Assembly (NCBI RefSeq): GCF_018919395.1 | Contig: NZ_JAHLME010000001.1 | Span: 1,054,001-1,118,000, forward strand | Direction of reading: 5' to 3' | From: Geomonas azotofigens | GTDB taxonomy: Bacteria > Desulfobacterota > Desulfuromonadia > Geobacterales > Geobacteraceae | Length of the DNA: 64,000 nt | Shown: positions 37,015-46,054 of the stretch, piece after piece | Layout of the letters: the number at the start of each line of letters is the position of its first letter | Numbering within the stretch: the first letter of the stretch is position 1 | Program-made: the position numbers and the translations under genes | The notes under the pieces: model-generated | Told to the model about the DNA's origin: nothing | What the model saw: only the letters and a program-made list of their open reading frames with translations | Database searches by the model: none

Positions 37015-37956
37015 GTGGATCAGAGTGAGAAGGCAAAAGCGAAGGTACTGATCACCGGAGCCACCGGCTTCATCGGCAGGAGGCTCGTCGATGCCCTGGT
37101 GGCGGAAGGGATCCCGGTGCGCTGCCTGGTGCGCAAGTCCGAAGTCCCCTTCCCGCCGCAGGTGGAGGTCGCCCAAGGAGACCTTTTGCAGCGCAACTCG
37201 CTGATCGCCCCGCTGCGCGGCATCGAGACCGCCTACTACCTCGTGCACGCCATGGCCGGGGAGCGCGCCGGCTTCGAGCGGCGCGATCGGCAGGCGGCGG
37301 AGAACTTCGTGGCGGCGGCGGAGATGCAGGGGGTGAAGCGGGTCATCTACCTGGGGGGGCTGGGACAGGAGGGGGATCAACTCTCCGAGCACCTGGCGAG
37401 TCGCCTCGAGGTCGCCCGGATCCTGCAAAGCGGGGCCTTTCAGACCACGTACCTCCGGGCTGCCGTCATCATCGGCGCCGGGGGCGCCTCCTTCGAGATG
37501 ATCCGTTACCTCGTGGAGCGGCTTCCGGTCATGATCACGCCGCGCTGGGTCTCCACCCGCTGCCAGTTCATCGCGGTCCAGGACGTCATCGCCTACCTGG
37601 TCGGCTGCCTGAAGGACGAGCGCACCGCGGGGCGGACCTACGACATCGGCGGGCCGGAACTCCTCTCCTACCGCGAGATGATGGAGCGCTTCGCTGAGGT
37701 GGAACAGAAGTACATCAAGATCATCCCCGTCCCCTTCCTCACCCCGAAGCTCTCCTCCTACTGGGTCTGGCTCATCACGCCGGTGAAGCCCTCCATCTCC
37801 ATGCCGCTCATCGAGGGGCTGGGTAACGAGGTCATCTGCCACGACCAGGAGATCCGGAACATTCTCCCCATTCCCCTGACCGGTTTCGAGGAGGCGGTGC
37901 GCATGGCGCTCGAGGAGGAGGCGCGCAACAGCCAAAGCGCTCCTGTAAAGGAATGA
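37015..37956 (+). CDS. NAD(P)H-binding atypical SDR (NmrA / NDUFA9-like) protein
   Basis: This 313-aa protein has the Rossmann fingerprint VLITGATGFIGRRLVD at about 11-26 and the extended/atypical SDR layout, with GIETAYYLVHAMAG and a C-terminal lobe (RTYDIGGPELLSYREMMERF). Such proteins act as reductases, epimerases or redox sensors; bacterial members are often labelled complex I NDUFA9-like. The start is GTG at 37015. It stands alone. The exact reaction is not readable. Confidence 0.8.
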   Translation: MDQSEKAKAKVLITGATGFIGRRLVDALVAEGIPVRCLVRKSEVPFPPQVEVAQGDLLQRNSLIAPLRGIETAYYLVHAMAGERAGFERRDRQAAENFVAAAEMQGVKRVIYLGGLGQEGDQLSEHLASRLEVARILQSGAFQTTYLRAAVIIGAGGASFEMIRYLVERLPVMITPRWVSTRCQFIAVQDVIAYLVGCLKDERTAGRTYDIGGPELLSYREMMERFAEVEQKYIKIIPVPFLTPKLSSYWVWLITPVKPSISMPLIEGLGNEVICHDQEIRNILPIPLTGFEEAVRMALEEEARNSQSAPVKE

Positions 37957-38078
37957 TTTGAGGTTGCGTTCAAGACTAATTAAATATCGCCGATAAGGGT
38001 GGCAGAACGGGTAACCGGCGACGGACCGGTCGGGATATCAGCTGCCGCACCACCGGGTGAGGCCGCCAGGGGAGCGAT

Positions 38079-38471
38079 ATGAAGTGCCTGATCATTGAAG
38101 ATAACGAATTTTTGCGCGAAGCTCTCATGATGTTTCTGCGGGGTGTGGCGGAGAGCGAGACGGCGGGCGACGGCCGGGAAGGGGTGGACCGTTTCACCGC
38201 CGCGCTGCGGCAGGGGCATCCCTTCGACCTGGTGCTGCTGGACATCGTCATGCCCGAGATGGACGGGATGCAGGCCTTGAGGTTGATGCGGCAGGCGGAA
38301 AAGGAAGAGGGGAGTCCGGGACGCAAGAGCGTGATCATCATGACCACCTCCCTGAATTCCCCCGCCAACATGGAAGAGGCGATGTGGGACGGTGATTGTA
38401 CCGATTACCTGGTGAAGCCGGTGGCCCGTGCCGACCTGATGGCCATGTTGCACCGTCACGGCCTGCTCTGA
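38079..38471 (+). CDS. single-domain response regulator
   Basis: This 130-aa CheY-like receiver has the phospho-acceptor in VLLDIVMPEMDG (Asp near 53), the acidic pair IEDNE at 6-10 and the Lys in YLVKPVAR near 114. There is no output domain, so it acts by binding a partner. It is the first of three genes (receiver, PilZ, cytidylate-kinase-like) with short gaps on the same strand. The ATG has AGGGGAG ahead. Confidence 0.9.
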   Translation: MKCLIIEDNEFLREALMMFLRGVAESETAGDGREGVDRFTAALRQGHPFDLVLLDIVMPEMDGMQALRLMRQAEKEEGSPGRKSVIIMTTSLNSPANMEEAMWDGDCTDYLVKPVARADLMAMLHRHGLL

Positions 38472-38490
38472 AGCGGGGAAGGGACCGACC

Positions 38491-39210
38491 ATGGAACCAA
38501 ATTTCTACCGGGCCACGGTGCAAAACTCCCTCGAGCAGGACTCCGCGGAGATCCTCTCGGGCTTCAGGGAGATCATCAAAAGCGGCTCGGGGACCAGGGT
38601 GAAGCTGCTGAACTACTACAAGGGGCTGCCGATCAGCTATCCGGCCACCCTCGTGGAGGTCAGCGGCCAGGTCCTGGAGCTGGATGTGCATCCGCAGCAG
38701 GCGGTCGCCCTGGAACTGTCCGGGCGGACCTGCATCAAGTGCGGCACCTTCAGCCACACCCTGCTGGCCGACGTCAAGGACGCGGACGTGCGCCGCATGA
38801 TGGCCTCGCTGCAAAACTTCAGCTACGTGGACCTGATGGCGGAACAGCGCGCCTCGCTGCGGCTCGAACTGGATCCGGCCTGCGAGGCCGAGATAAACGC
38901 GTCCGGGCGCAAGGTGGCGGCCATGGCGCTGGATGTCTCCCTCGGGGGATTCTCGGCGCTCAGTTCGCAGCCGAGCCAACTGGTGCAGGGGGATGAGGTG
39001 CTGCTCAGGGTGATGATGCCCAACCTGCTGCACAACACGGTGACCCCGCTGGAGGTGCCGGCGACCGTGGTGGATGTAGCCTGCCGCGACGACGGCGATC
39101 TCTGCCGTTTTTCCATAAGCTCTGATGCGCAAGCCGAGGGTATTCTTTCCCGCTTCATCTTCCAGCGCCAGGTGGACCTGATCCGGGAGCTGAAGGAGAT
39201 GAGCACCTAA
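38491..39210 (+). CDS. PilZ-domain protein
   Basis: This 239-aa protein has a YcgR-type N-terminal domain (about 20-110) and a C-terminal PilZ domain (about 120-235) with RASLR and DVSLGG, the c-di-GMP binding signature. An internal Cys pair (CIKC near 75-78) is present. It is 19 bases after the receiver gene, which suggests a link between phosphorelay and c-di-GMP. Confidence 0.85.
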   Translation: MEPNFYRATVQNSLEQDSAEILSGFREIIKSGSGTRVKLLNYYKGLPISYPATLVEVSGQVLELDVHPQQAVALELSGRTCIKCGTFSHTLLADVKDADVRRMMASLQNFSYVDLMAEQRASLRLELDPACEAEINASGRKVAAMALDVSLGGFSALSSQPSQLVQGDEVLLRVMMPNLLHNTVTPLEVPATVVDVACRDDGDLCRFSISSDAQAEGILSRFIFQRQVDLIRELKEMST

Positions 39211-39237
39211 AGGGACGCAAGTAAAGAGGAGAAAGAG

Positions 39238-39948
39238 ATGCCCGACAACCTGTTCATACCGTCGGTGGACCTGAGGATCGGGAGCCTGGAGGAATATAAC
39301 CGCAGGCAGAAGGAGAAGGCGGCCTCACGGCACGCCAAGCCCAAGGCTCGCCCCTGCATCACCATATCGCGGGAGTACGGCTGCACCGGCTACCCGACTG
39401 CGGAACTGCTGCGCGACATCCTGATGCAAAGAACCGGCGAGGAGTGGGTCATGATCGACCGCGCCATCATCGAGGAAGTCGCCAAGCGCCACAACCTGTC
39501 CCAGGAGATCCTGCGCACGCTGGGCGAGAACAATCGGCTCCTCTCCGAGATCCTGGCCACCTTCTCGTCCCGCTGGAAGAGCAACTACGACTACTTCCTG
39601 CCGCTGTCGCAGCACGTGGTCGCCCTCGCGGAGCAGGGGAACGTCCTGATCCTCGACCTGGGTGGCGCCATCGTGGCGAGGCACCTGGAGCATTCCTACC
39701 ATTTCCGCATCTTCGGTTCGGAGCGGTTCAAGATCACCACGCTCGCCCGCCGACTCAACATCGAAGAGGAGGAGGCCGAGAAGCTCATGCACCGGCAGCA
39801 AAAGGTGCGCGACCGGTTCACCAGCGATTTCCTGAACCAAAACGGCCACGATCCCGCCCTCTACGACATCCTCTTCAACAACGACCGCTGCTCTTCCGAT
39901 CGCATCGCCCACGCCATCGCCGATTTCGTGCTGGGGAAGTCGGCCTGA
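39238..39948 (+). CDS. cytidylate kinase-like family protein
   Basis: This 236-aa protein matches the cytidylate-kinase-like family (PF13189) rather than true Cmk. After a 40-residue charged N-terminus, the nucleotide loop reads CITISREYGCTGYPTAELL (about 39-57), followed by MIDRAIIEEVAKRHNL and a C-terminal basic helix region. The loop lacks the standard G-x4-GK-S/T Lys. A regulatory or atypical kinase role is plausible. The ATG follows AGAGGAG. Confidence 0.78.
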   Translation: MPDNLFIPSVDLRIGSLEEYNRRQKEKAASRHAKPKARPCITISREYGCTGYPTAELLRDILMQRTGEEWVMIDRAIIEEVAKRHNLSQEILRTLGENNRLLSEILATFSSRWKSNYDYFLPLSQHVVALAEQGNVLILDLGGAIVARHLEHSYHFRIFGSERFKITTLARRLNIEEEEAEKLMHRQQKVRDRFTSDFLNQNGHDPALYDILFNNDRCSSDRIAHAIADFVLGKSA

Positions 39949-40043
39949 AGGGGGAGCGGCGTCGCCGCGCTGAGCCACATCAAACCGGCCGGGTCACCGG
40001 CAGAATTTCCCTTGCGAAAAAAAGTTAGAGAAGGGAGGAGGTG

Positions 40044-40072
40044 GCGTCCCCCCTCGCGAGGAGAGGGGACGC
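40044..40072. terminator. bidirectional hairpin terminator
   Basis: GCGTCCCC and GGGGACGC pair around a loop, between the convergent cytidylate-kinase-like and FMN-protein genes. Confidence 0.65.
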
Positions 40073-40087
40073 TTTGGGAGGAAGCGG

Positions 40088-40492
40088 CTACAGGACGACC
40101 GTCTCCGGGGGATTGCCGCTGAAGTCGGCTATGGTGGCGACGGCCTGCTCCAGGTGAAAGACCTCGAAGGCCGGGTTGTCCGGCGTCTGGTAGATCGACC
40201 GTACCAGCGGGCTCACCTCCTGCACCTTCGCCTTGACGGCGAGGTCGGCGTCGAATACGGCCTTGCCGCTCAGGCGCATCCAGGAAAACTGCGGGCCGCT
40301 GGCGCAGAATTCCACGAAGGGACTCCGCTCCAGCTCCCGGAACACCGGCTTTTGATTGCCGGTGCAGAAGTAGAGCCTCCCCTCCTCCTCGAACATGAAC
40401 TGGAAAGGTCGTACCTTGGGCTTGCCGTCCACCCCCACCGTGGCCAGGTATTGCACCTGGCTCTGTTTCAGAAACTCAACGACTCTCCTCAT
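40088..40492 (-). CDS. pyridoxamine 5'-phosphate oxidase family (FMN-binding split barrel)
   Basis: This 134-aa protein has the NimA/PNPOx-like pattern LATVGVDGKPKVRPFQFMFE (about 16-35), RLYFCTGNQKPVF and LSGKAVFD. It likely binds FMN and reduces an organic substrate, though the partner is unknown. It lies downstream of the MarR gene on the same strand (85-base gap), so it is probably its target. The ATG has AAAAGGAG ahead. Confidence 0.82.
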   Translation of the reverse strand: MRRVVEFLKQSQVQYLATVGVDGKPKVRPFQFMFEEEGRLYFCTGNQKPVFRELERSPFVEFCASGPQFSWMRLSGKAVFDADLAVKAKVQEVSPLVRSIYQTPDNPAFEVFHLEQAVATIADFSGNPPETVVL

Positions 40493-40577
40493 GCGCTGCT
40501 CCTTTTCGCTTCGTTATTTCGCACCCCTCGCGAGCGGTGGATAAAGGTTGGATATCAAACCTTTTCGGTAAAAAAAC

Positions 40578-41003
40578 TCACGGCAGGTTGGCGCGGATCT
40601 TCTTCAGCAGGCGCACCAGTTCCCTTTGTTCCGCCTCGTCGACGCCGCGCCAGATCCGGTCGATCAGGTTGCGCGAGACCTCCTCGAACACCGGCTGCAG
40701 CGCCTGTCCCCGCTGCGAGAGCTTGACGTACACCGTCCTTTGGTCGAGGGTGCTGCTCACCTTGTCCACGTAGCCGTTGGCGACCAGTTTCCCCACCAAC
40801 GCGGTCACCGTCGACTTGTCGCGGCGCACCGCCTTGGCCAGGTCCTTCATGTTCACCTGCTCGTTGTTGAAGAGGTGGAACAGGATGGCGCCGTGCGAAG
40901 GGGCGAGCCCGTCGATCCCCAGGCGCTTGAGCTCCTGGAGCAGGTAGCGGTTGATCCCTGCCCGGGTGTCGCTGATGATGGCGGCGATGTTGCGAGTATC
41001 CAT
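40578..41003 (-). CDS. MarR family transcriptional regulator
   Basis: This regulator (141 aa from ATG 41003; the frame opens at TTG 41030) has a winged helix near 40-110 with VNMKDLAKAVRRDKSTVTALVGKL and the wing DQRTVYVKLSQRG. A near-consensus promoter places the transcription start at or just before the ATG at 41003, which makes the TTG start unlikely and the message leaderless or nearly so. A palindrome between -35 and -10 is the probable autoregulatory operator. The FMN-binding protein gene follows. Confidence 0.88.
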   Translation of the reverse strand: MDTRNIAAIISDTRAGINRYLLQELKRLGIDGLAPSHGAILFHLFNNEQVNMKDLAKAVRRDKSTVTALVGKLVANGYVDKVSSTLDQRTVYVKLSQRGQALQPVFEEVSRNLIDRIWRGVDEAEQRELVRLLKKIRANLP

Positions 41004-41011
41004 GGGATGGG

Positions 41012-41040
41012 AATTTAGTTTGATGGCCAACTAAAGTCAA
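41012..41040 (-). promoter_or_regulatory. marR promoter with internal operator
   Basis: On the minus strand TTGACT (41040-41035) and TAAATT (41017-41012) are spaced by 17 bases. A 7-bp inverted repeat, TTTAGTT and AACTAAA with 8 bases between (41035-41014), fills the spacer. Only 8 bases separate the -10 box from the ATG. Confidence 0.7.
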
Positions 41041-41041
41041 T

Positions 41042-41076
41042 AAAAAAAACCGGCAGGTTCAGACAGCGTCCCGCCG
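41042..41076 (-). terminator. rho-independent terminator of the hybrid kinase gene
   Basis: On the minus strand CCGGCGGG and CCTGCCGG pair and are followed by eight T. It lies 27 bases after the stop at 41103, just upstream of the marR promoter. Confidence 0.9.
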
Positions 41077-41102
41077 GCTGGGAAATTCCAGGGGGAACGG
41101 GA

Positions 41103-43160
41103 TCAGTCGTCGGAGAGGAAGGTGTCCTCGATCTTGACGGAAAGGGTGCTGATGTCGAACGGTTTCTGGATGAAGTGCATCCCCTCCTCGACCACGCCGC
41201 TTCTCGCCACGAGGTCGGCCGTGTAGCCGGACATGAACAGCACCTTCACTTCGGGGAACAGGGACTTGATCTCGCGCACCATCTCGTTGCCGCTCATGCC
41301 GGGCATGATGACGTCGGTGAGCACCAGGTCGATCTTGTTGTCGCGGTCGGTGCAGATGTTGATGCCGTCCCGGGGAGTGTCGGCAACTATGACGCAGTAC
41401 CCAAGCTCCTCCAGGTATGACCTGGTCACCATGCGCACCATGTCGTTGTCTTCGACCAGGAGCACCGTCCCGGTCCCGATCCGGACATCGGTGCATCTGC
41501 GCTGCGCTTCCGCCGCCGCGGCCGAGCTGCTGCGGGGAAGGTAGATCTTGAACGAGGTGCCGTGTCCGATTTCGGAATAGACGTTGATGAAGCCGCCGTT
41601 TTGCCGAACGATGCCGTACACGGTGGCGAGCCCCAGCCCGGTTCCCTTGCCCAGTCCCTTGGTGGTGTAGAAGGGCTCGAAGATGTGCTCCAGCACCTCC
41701 TCTCCCATCCCCACCCCCGTGTCGCTCACGACCAACTGTACGTAGTCGCCGGGGACCGCGTCGCGCAGGTACTGGCAGCTTTTCTGGCTCAGGTGCACGT
41801 TTTCGGTGTGGATGGAGAGGACACCGCCATCGGGCATGGCGTCGCGGGCGTTGACCGCGAGGTTGACCAGCACCTGGTCGACCTGGGACGGGTCCATCTT
41901 GACCGCCCACAGGTCGGGGCCGGGGTGACAGACCAGGGTGACGCTCTCCTCGATCAGCCGCAACAGCGTTTTCTGCGCCTCGGCGATGAGCTGGTTCAGG
42001 TACACCGGCCTGGGGTCGATGATCTCCTTGCGCGAGAAGGCGAGTAACTGGCGGGTGATCTGGCTGGAGCGTTGCGCAGCGGTGGCGATCTGCTCGAGCG
42101 GCTGCCATAGCGGGTGTCCCGGGGCTATCTTCATCTGGGCGAGCTGCGCCTGCCCCATGATGACGGTGAGCATGTTGTTGAAGTCATGCGCCACCCCTCC
42201 CGCGAGCCTCCCCACCGATTCCATTTTCAGGGCCTGGCGCAGTTGCTCTTCGGTGTACTTGCGCTCGGTGATGTCACGCACGGTGGCGATGACGCCGACG
42301 ATCTCCCCCCCGGCGTTTTGCAGGGGCGCCAGGGTGTCGGAATGCCAGATGGAGCGCCCCGAATCCGGCAGCTGCAACTCCACCTCGCCGGATTCGGCGC
42401 CATTGCCGGCGAGAACCCGCCGCAGCCGCTCCACCACCCCCGCCTGGGCGAGCATCGGAAAGACCTCGTGGGGCTGCTTGCCGATGACCTGGTCCGCGCT
42501 ATAGCCCGACATCTCCTCCATGTACCGGTTCCAGACCTGGAAGCGCAGCCCGCGGTCGTAGACGATGATCCCTTCCTGGGCGGAGGCGATGATCTGCTGC
42601 ACGCGCTCCTCGCTCTCGCGCAGGCATTCCTGGACCTCGAGGCTTCGTAACTGGGTCAGTCCCTGGATGGCCAGCAGCTCGGTGAGGTTGGCGATGAAAG
42701 AAAGGTTCTGGTCCAGCTTTTCCTGGCTGATGACAGGTACGCGATCCATGGCCAGCAGGTAGGACGCCTCCCCGAAACCGTACCTCGCAGCCTGGAGCCG
42801 GAAACGGTGACGATCGGGAGGGTGCAGGAAGAGTTGCCCGGTGAAGATGTTGGCGAGGTGCTCACCCTCTATCACCAGGGGGGTGGCGGTGTCGGTGAGC
42901 CCCAAGGGGCAGGTGATCTGGACGTGGCGCTGCTGGTCCTGCAGGCCGCTGGTGATTTTCCGGTCGCTTTCGATGCAGAACTTTTCCGTGGTGGGATTGA
43001 CGCGGTGGAACCTGGTACAGATGTCCTGCCAGCCCGAGCCGGTCAGGATCTTCCCCTCCAGGTCGATGATGGCCGACGGGATCCCGGATACCTCGTAGAG
43101 GCTGTCGAGGATCACCTGCAGCTTCGGAATGTCGAGAAGTTGGGCGATTGAATATTTCAT
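41103..43160 (-). CDS. hybrid sensor histidine kinase with PocR and PAS domains
   Basis: This 685-aa soluble kinase has an N-terminal PocR-type sensory domain (about 1-165; GWQDICTRFHRVNPTTEKFC) and a PAS domain (about 185-300). HisKA follows with GGVAHDFNNML (His near 326), then HATPase_c (NARDAMPDGG, DTGVGMGEEV, GKGTGLGLATVYG) and a C-terminal receiver (about 570-685; VLTDVIMPGMSG). No membrane segment is seen. PocR domains sense small metabolites such as propanediol derivatives; the ligand here is unknown. The ATG is at 43160. Confidence 0.92.
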   Translation of the reverse strand: MKYSIAQLLDIPKLQVILDSLYEVSGIPSAIIDLEGKILTGSGWQDICTRFHRVNPTTEKFCIESDRKITSGLQDQQRHVQITCPLGLTDTATPLVIEGEHLANIFTGQLFLHPPDRHRFRLQAARYGFGEASYLLAMDRVPVISQEKLDQNLSFIANLTELLAIQGLTQLRSLEVQECLRESEERVQQIIASAQEGIIVYDRGLRFQVWNRYMEEMSGYSADQVIGKQPHEVFPMLAQAGVVERLRRVLAGNGAESGEVELQLPDSGRSIWHSDTLAPLQNAGGEIVGVIATVRDITERKYTEEQLRQALKMESVGRLAGGVAHDFNNMLTVIMGQAQLAQMKIAPGHPLWQPLEQIATAAQRSSQITRQLLAFSRKEIIDPRPVYLNQLIAEAQKTLLRLIEESVTLVCHPGPDLWAVKMDPSQVDQVLVNLAVNARDAMPDGGVLSIHTENVHLSQKSCQYLRDAVPGDYVQLVVSDTGVGMGEEVLEHIFEPFYTTKGLGKGTGLGLATVYGIVRQNGGFINVYSEIGHGTSFKIYLPRSSSAAAAEAQRRCTDVRIGTGTVLLVEDNDMVRMVTRSYLEELGYCVIVADTPRDGINICTDRDNKIDLVLTDVIMPGMSGNEMVREIKSLFPEVKVLFMSGYTADLVARSGVVEEGMHFIQKPFDISTLSVKIEDTFLSDD

Positions 43161-43321
43161 GCAGTCTTGAGTACCGGCAAAGTCAGTGATGTCGATCGTC
43201 CAGCCTGGCTGAATGCTTATCAGGATATGTTAATAGAGTATTCCGTGGAACTGTCAATGAGGGAAATGGAAGGCGCGAGGGGGAAACTTCGTAAGGATGC
43301 CGCGACAAAGAGAAGTTTCAT

Positions 43322-43921
43322 CTACTTGAGAAACTCCTCCATGGCGACCGCGGCGCAGTCGGGGCAATAACTGTGGCTGAACACCGCCTCCGAGTGCTCC
43401 GAGATATAGGACTCCAGCTGGTACCAGTAGCCCAGGTCATCCCGGATCTTCTTGCAGGTCATGCAGATCGGGAGCAGCCCCGACAACTCCTTCACCCTCG
43501 ACAGTGCGGCCTGCAGTTCCTGGTTCTGACGTCGCAGCGCCTCTTTCTGGGCCAGCAGTTCCAGGTGCACCGCCACGCGCCGGGACAGGACCGCCGGCTT
43601 CACCGGCTTGGTGATGAAGTCCACCGCGCCCATCTCGAAGCCCCGGGTCTCGTCGACCTCCTCGTTCAACGCGGAGATGAAGATGACCGGGATGTCGTAC
43701 AGGCGCGGGTCCCGCTTCAGCAGGCGGCACAGTTCGTAGCCGTCCATTTCCGGCATCATGATGTCGAGCAGGATCAGGTCCGGGCTCGCGGATTCGAGCA
43801 GTCGCAGCGCCTCTGTGCCGCTGTTGGCGCCGATGACTTCGTACTCCGCGCGAAGAACCTTGTAAAGAATGATGAGATTCTCTACCGTGTCGTCTACGAT
43901 GAGGATGGTTTTTTTTGCCAC
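43322..43921 (-). CDS. response regulator with four-cysteine C-terminal module
   Basis: This 199-aa protein has an N-terminal receiver (1-120, Asp53 in LLDIMMPEMDG), a predicted coiled coil (about 125-148) and a C-terminal block with Cys153, Cys156, Cys186 and Cys189 (ICMTCKKIRDDLGYW, then SHSYCPDC). The cysteine layout suggests a zinc ribbon. No DNA-binding domain is present. The start is GTG at 43921. It lies 29 bases downstream of the hybrid kinase gene and likely pairs with it. Confidence 0.87.
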   Translation of the reverse strand: MAKKTILIVDDTVENLIILYKVLRAEYEVIGANSGTEALRLLESASPDLILLDIMMPEMDGYELCRLLKRDPRLYDIPVIFISALNEEVDETRGFEMGAVDFITKPVKPAVLSRRVAVHLELLAQKEALRRQNQELQAALSRVKELSGLLPICMTCKKIRDDLGYWYQLESYISEHSEAVFSHSYCPDCAAVAMEEFLK

Positions 43922-43950
43922 CTGGCCCTCAAGGTGACCAAGAGGCCCGC

Positions 43951-45852
43951 TTACAGACTCTGGTCAATCTGGATGTTCAGCTCCTCGCAGAGCCTTCGCA
44001 CTGTCTGCAATGCGCCGATGCAATCGAACTGTTTGATTTGGTGGTTCAGCAGAGACATCAGGGGAAGTTCGGGGACCGCATGGGCGAGGTCGTTCACCTT
44101 GTCCAGCACCCCCATGTTCCTCTGCTGTAACAGGGGAACCACGGAGCTAAGTATGTCGGCAACTTTGGCTATGTCAACAGAGTGTGCCGCCGGGGGCGGG
44201 GTGCCGGACGGGGCTTCCCCGTGAGGTGAGGGCAACCGCAGGCAGCGCTTCAGCTCCTGAAGCAATGTCGCGATCTCCACCGGCTTGGGGACGTAGCCGT
44301 CGTAGCCCAGTTTGAGAAACGTCTCCTGCTGGTTCTTCAAGGCGTGGGCGGTGAGGGCGATGACGGCGGTCCGATTGCCGGAACCGTGCTCCGACTCCCT
44401 GATGCGGCGCATCGCTTCGTTGCCGTCCATGGTCGGCATCTCCACGTCCATGAGGATGACGTCGAAACGTCTCTCTCGCCATTTGCGCAGCACCTCCTCG
44501 CCGTCGGCGGCCGTCTCCATCTTGTGCCCGAAACGCTCGAGGAGCCGGGACATGATGTTGCGGTTGGTCTCCTGGTCGTCGGCCAGCAGGATGTGCAGCT
44601 TCTTCCCCTCCCACCGGGGCCTGGTCTCGCTTCTGGCGGGAGCCCCCGGCGGCTCGTCGGAGCGCCGAAACGGGATCACCATGTGGAAGCTGCTCCCGGC
44701 GTTCTTGCGGCTTTCGGCCCAGAGCCTTCCCCCCATGAGGTCGACGAGCTTGCTGCTGATGGAAAGCCCGAGCCCGGTGCCGCCGTATTTGCGCGTCGTG
44801 GAACTGTCTTCCTGTCCGAATGGGGAGAAGATGTGCTCGATGGCGTCGGCCGTGATGCCGATGCCGCTGTCGCTGACGCAGATCTCGAGCTCGGCCACAT
44901 CTCCCAGGTCCTTCTTCACGGAGACGGAGACGGTGACACCCCCCTCGTTGGTGAACTTGATGGCGTTGCCCACGATGTTGAAAAGGACCTGTTTCAGCCT
45001 CAACTGGTCCCCCACCAAGGTGTCGGGGACCTGGTCGGCGACTTCGGCATGCAGGAAGAGCCCCTTTCCCAGGACCGCGGTCATCTGCGCCTTGATGACG
45101 TCGTTGATGCTGCGCCTGATGCTGAAGCTGTGCTGTTCCAGGTCTATCTTGCCGGCCTCGACCTTGGACAGGTCGAGGATGTCGTTGATGATGGCCAGGA
45201 GCCCCTCAGAGGAGCCCAGGATGCCGTCCACGTATTCCTTCTGCTCCGGGGTGAGGTCGGTGAAGGCGAGCAACTGGGACATCCCCATGATGCTGTTCAT
45301 GGGGGTGCGGATCTCGTGGCTCATGTTGGCGAGGAAGTCGCTCTTGGCGCGGTTGGCGGCCTCGGCGCTCTCACGGGCCAGCACCAGTTCCATCTCCGCC
45401 ATTTTCCGGTCGGTGATGTCGAAGCAGTAGCCGATGTAGCCGGCGAAGCCGCCGTCCACCGCCTGCATGGGGCGGCCGATGTCCAGGATCCAGCGGAACT
45501 CCCCGTCGTGACGGCGCAGACGGTATTCCATCTCGAAGCTTTCCCGCTTTTCGAAGGCCCCAAGCCAGATGTCGACACAGCGCTGCAGGTCCTCCTGGTG
45601 GACCCCCTCGGCCCAGCCGTTGCCGTATTCCTGTTCCATGGAGCGTCCGGTGAAGGAGAGCCAGGTGTCGTTGAACCAGTCGCACTCAGCACTGGTGTTG
45701 GCGCGCCATATCAGTACCGGTGCCTGGGCCAGTATTGTCAGGTAATGGTCCGCCAGCATCCGCTCCCTGGGGGCATTTTGTTCCACGGGAGCGGATGCGC
45801 CTGTGGCTGAGAGCGGGGAGGTGCTCGAGCGATTACTGTCCTTGCTTGGCAT
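43951..45852 (-). CDS. PAS hybrid sensor histidine kinase
   Basis: This 633-aa soluble kinase has a PAS/PAC sensor (about 45-165; WFNDTWLSFTGRSMEQEYG), HisKA with NMSHEIRTPMNSIMG (His near 182) and HATPase_c (NIVGNAIKFTNEGGV, YGGTGLGLSIS). A receiver follows (about 430-550; ILMDVEMPTMDG). The last 75 residues are helical; no Hpt phospho-His motif is evident. The ATG at 45852 follows CAGGAGAGGG; 14 upstream in-frame codons are dismissed. It is followed by the Cys4 response regulator. Confidence 0.92.
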   Translation of the reverse strand: MPSKDSNRSSTSPLSATGASAPVEQNAPRERMLADHYLTILAQAPVLIWRANTSAECDWFNDTWLSFTGRSMEQEYGNGWAEGVHQEDLQRCVDIWLGAFEKRESFEMEYRLRRHDGEFRWILDIGRPMQAVDGGFAGYIGYCFDITDRKMAEMELVLARESAEAANRAKSDFLANMSHEIRTPMNSIMGMSQLLAFTDLTPEQKEYVDGILGSSEGLLAIINDILDLSKVEAGKIDLEQHSFSIRRSINDVIKAQMTAVLGKGLFLHAEVADQVPDTLVGDQLRLKQVLFNIVGNAIKFTNEGGVTVSVSVKKDLGDVAELEICVSDSGIGITADAIEHIFSPFGQEDSSTTRKYGGTGLGLSISSKLVDLMGGRLWAESRKNAGSSFHMVIPFRRSDEPPGAPARSETRPRWEGKKLHILLADDQETNRNIMSRLLERFGHKMETAADGEEVLRKWRERRFDVILMDVEMPTMDGNEAMRRIRESEHGSGNRTAVIALTAHALKNQQETFLKLGYDGYVPKPVEIATLLQELKRCLRLPSPHGEAPSGTPPPAAHSVDIAKVADILSSVVPLLQQRNMGVLDKVNDLAHAVPELPLMSLLNHQIKQFDCIGALQTVRRLCEELNIQIDQSL

Positions 45853-45909
45853 TCTGGCCCTCTCCTGATTGCGGCTCGGGTCATGATGAGTCATTAACGG
45901 TCGCTGACA

Positions 45910-45937
45910 TTATTATCAGATAATTTGGATCTCTCAA
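45910..45937 (-). promoter_or_regulatory. candidate promoter for the hybrid kinase operon
   Basis: TTGAGA (45937-45932) and TAATAA (45915-45910) are spaced by 16 bases in an AT-rich patch about 58 bases before the ATG at 45852. Confidence 0.5.
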
Positions 45938-46054
45938 AATGATTTTTTGCGGGAGGGCTGTCCCGTAGATACTTCCACAAAAAAAGGTGTTTATAGTCCC
46001 CAAGGGGGCACGTGCGAAGAAGAAAAATGTTATTTGTTCAATTAAAAATTTACC

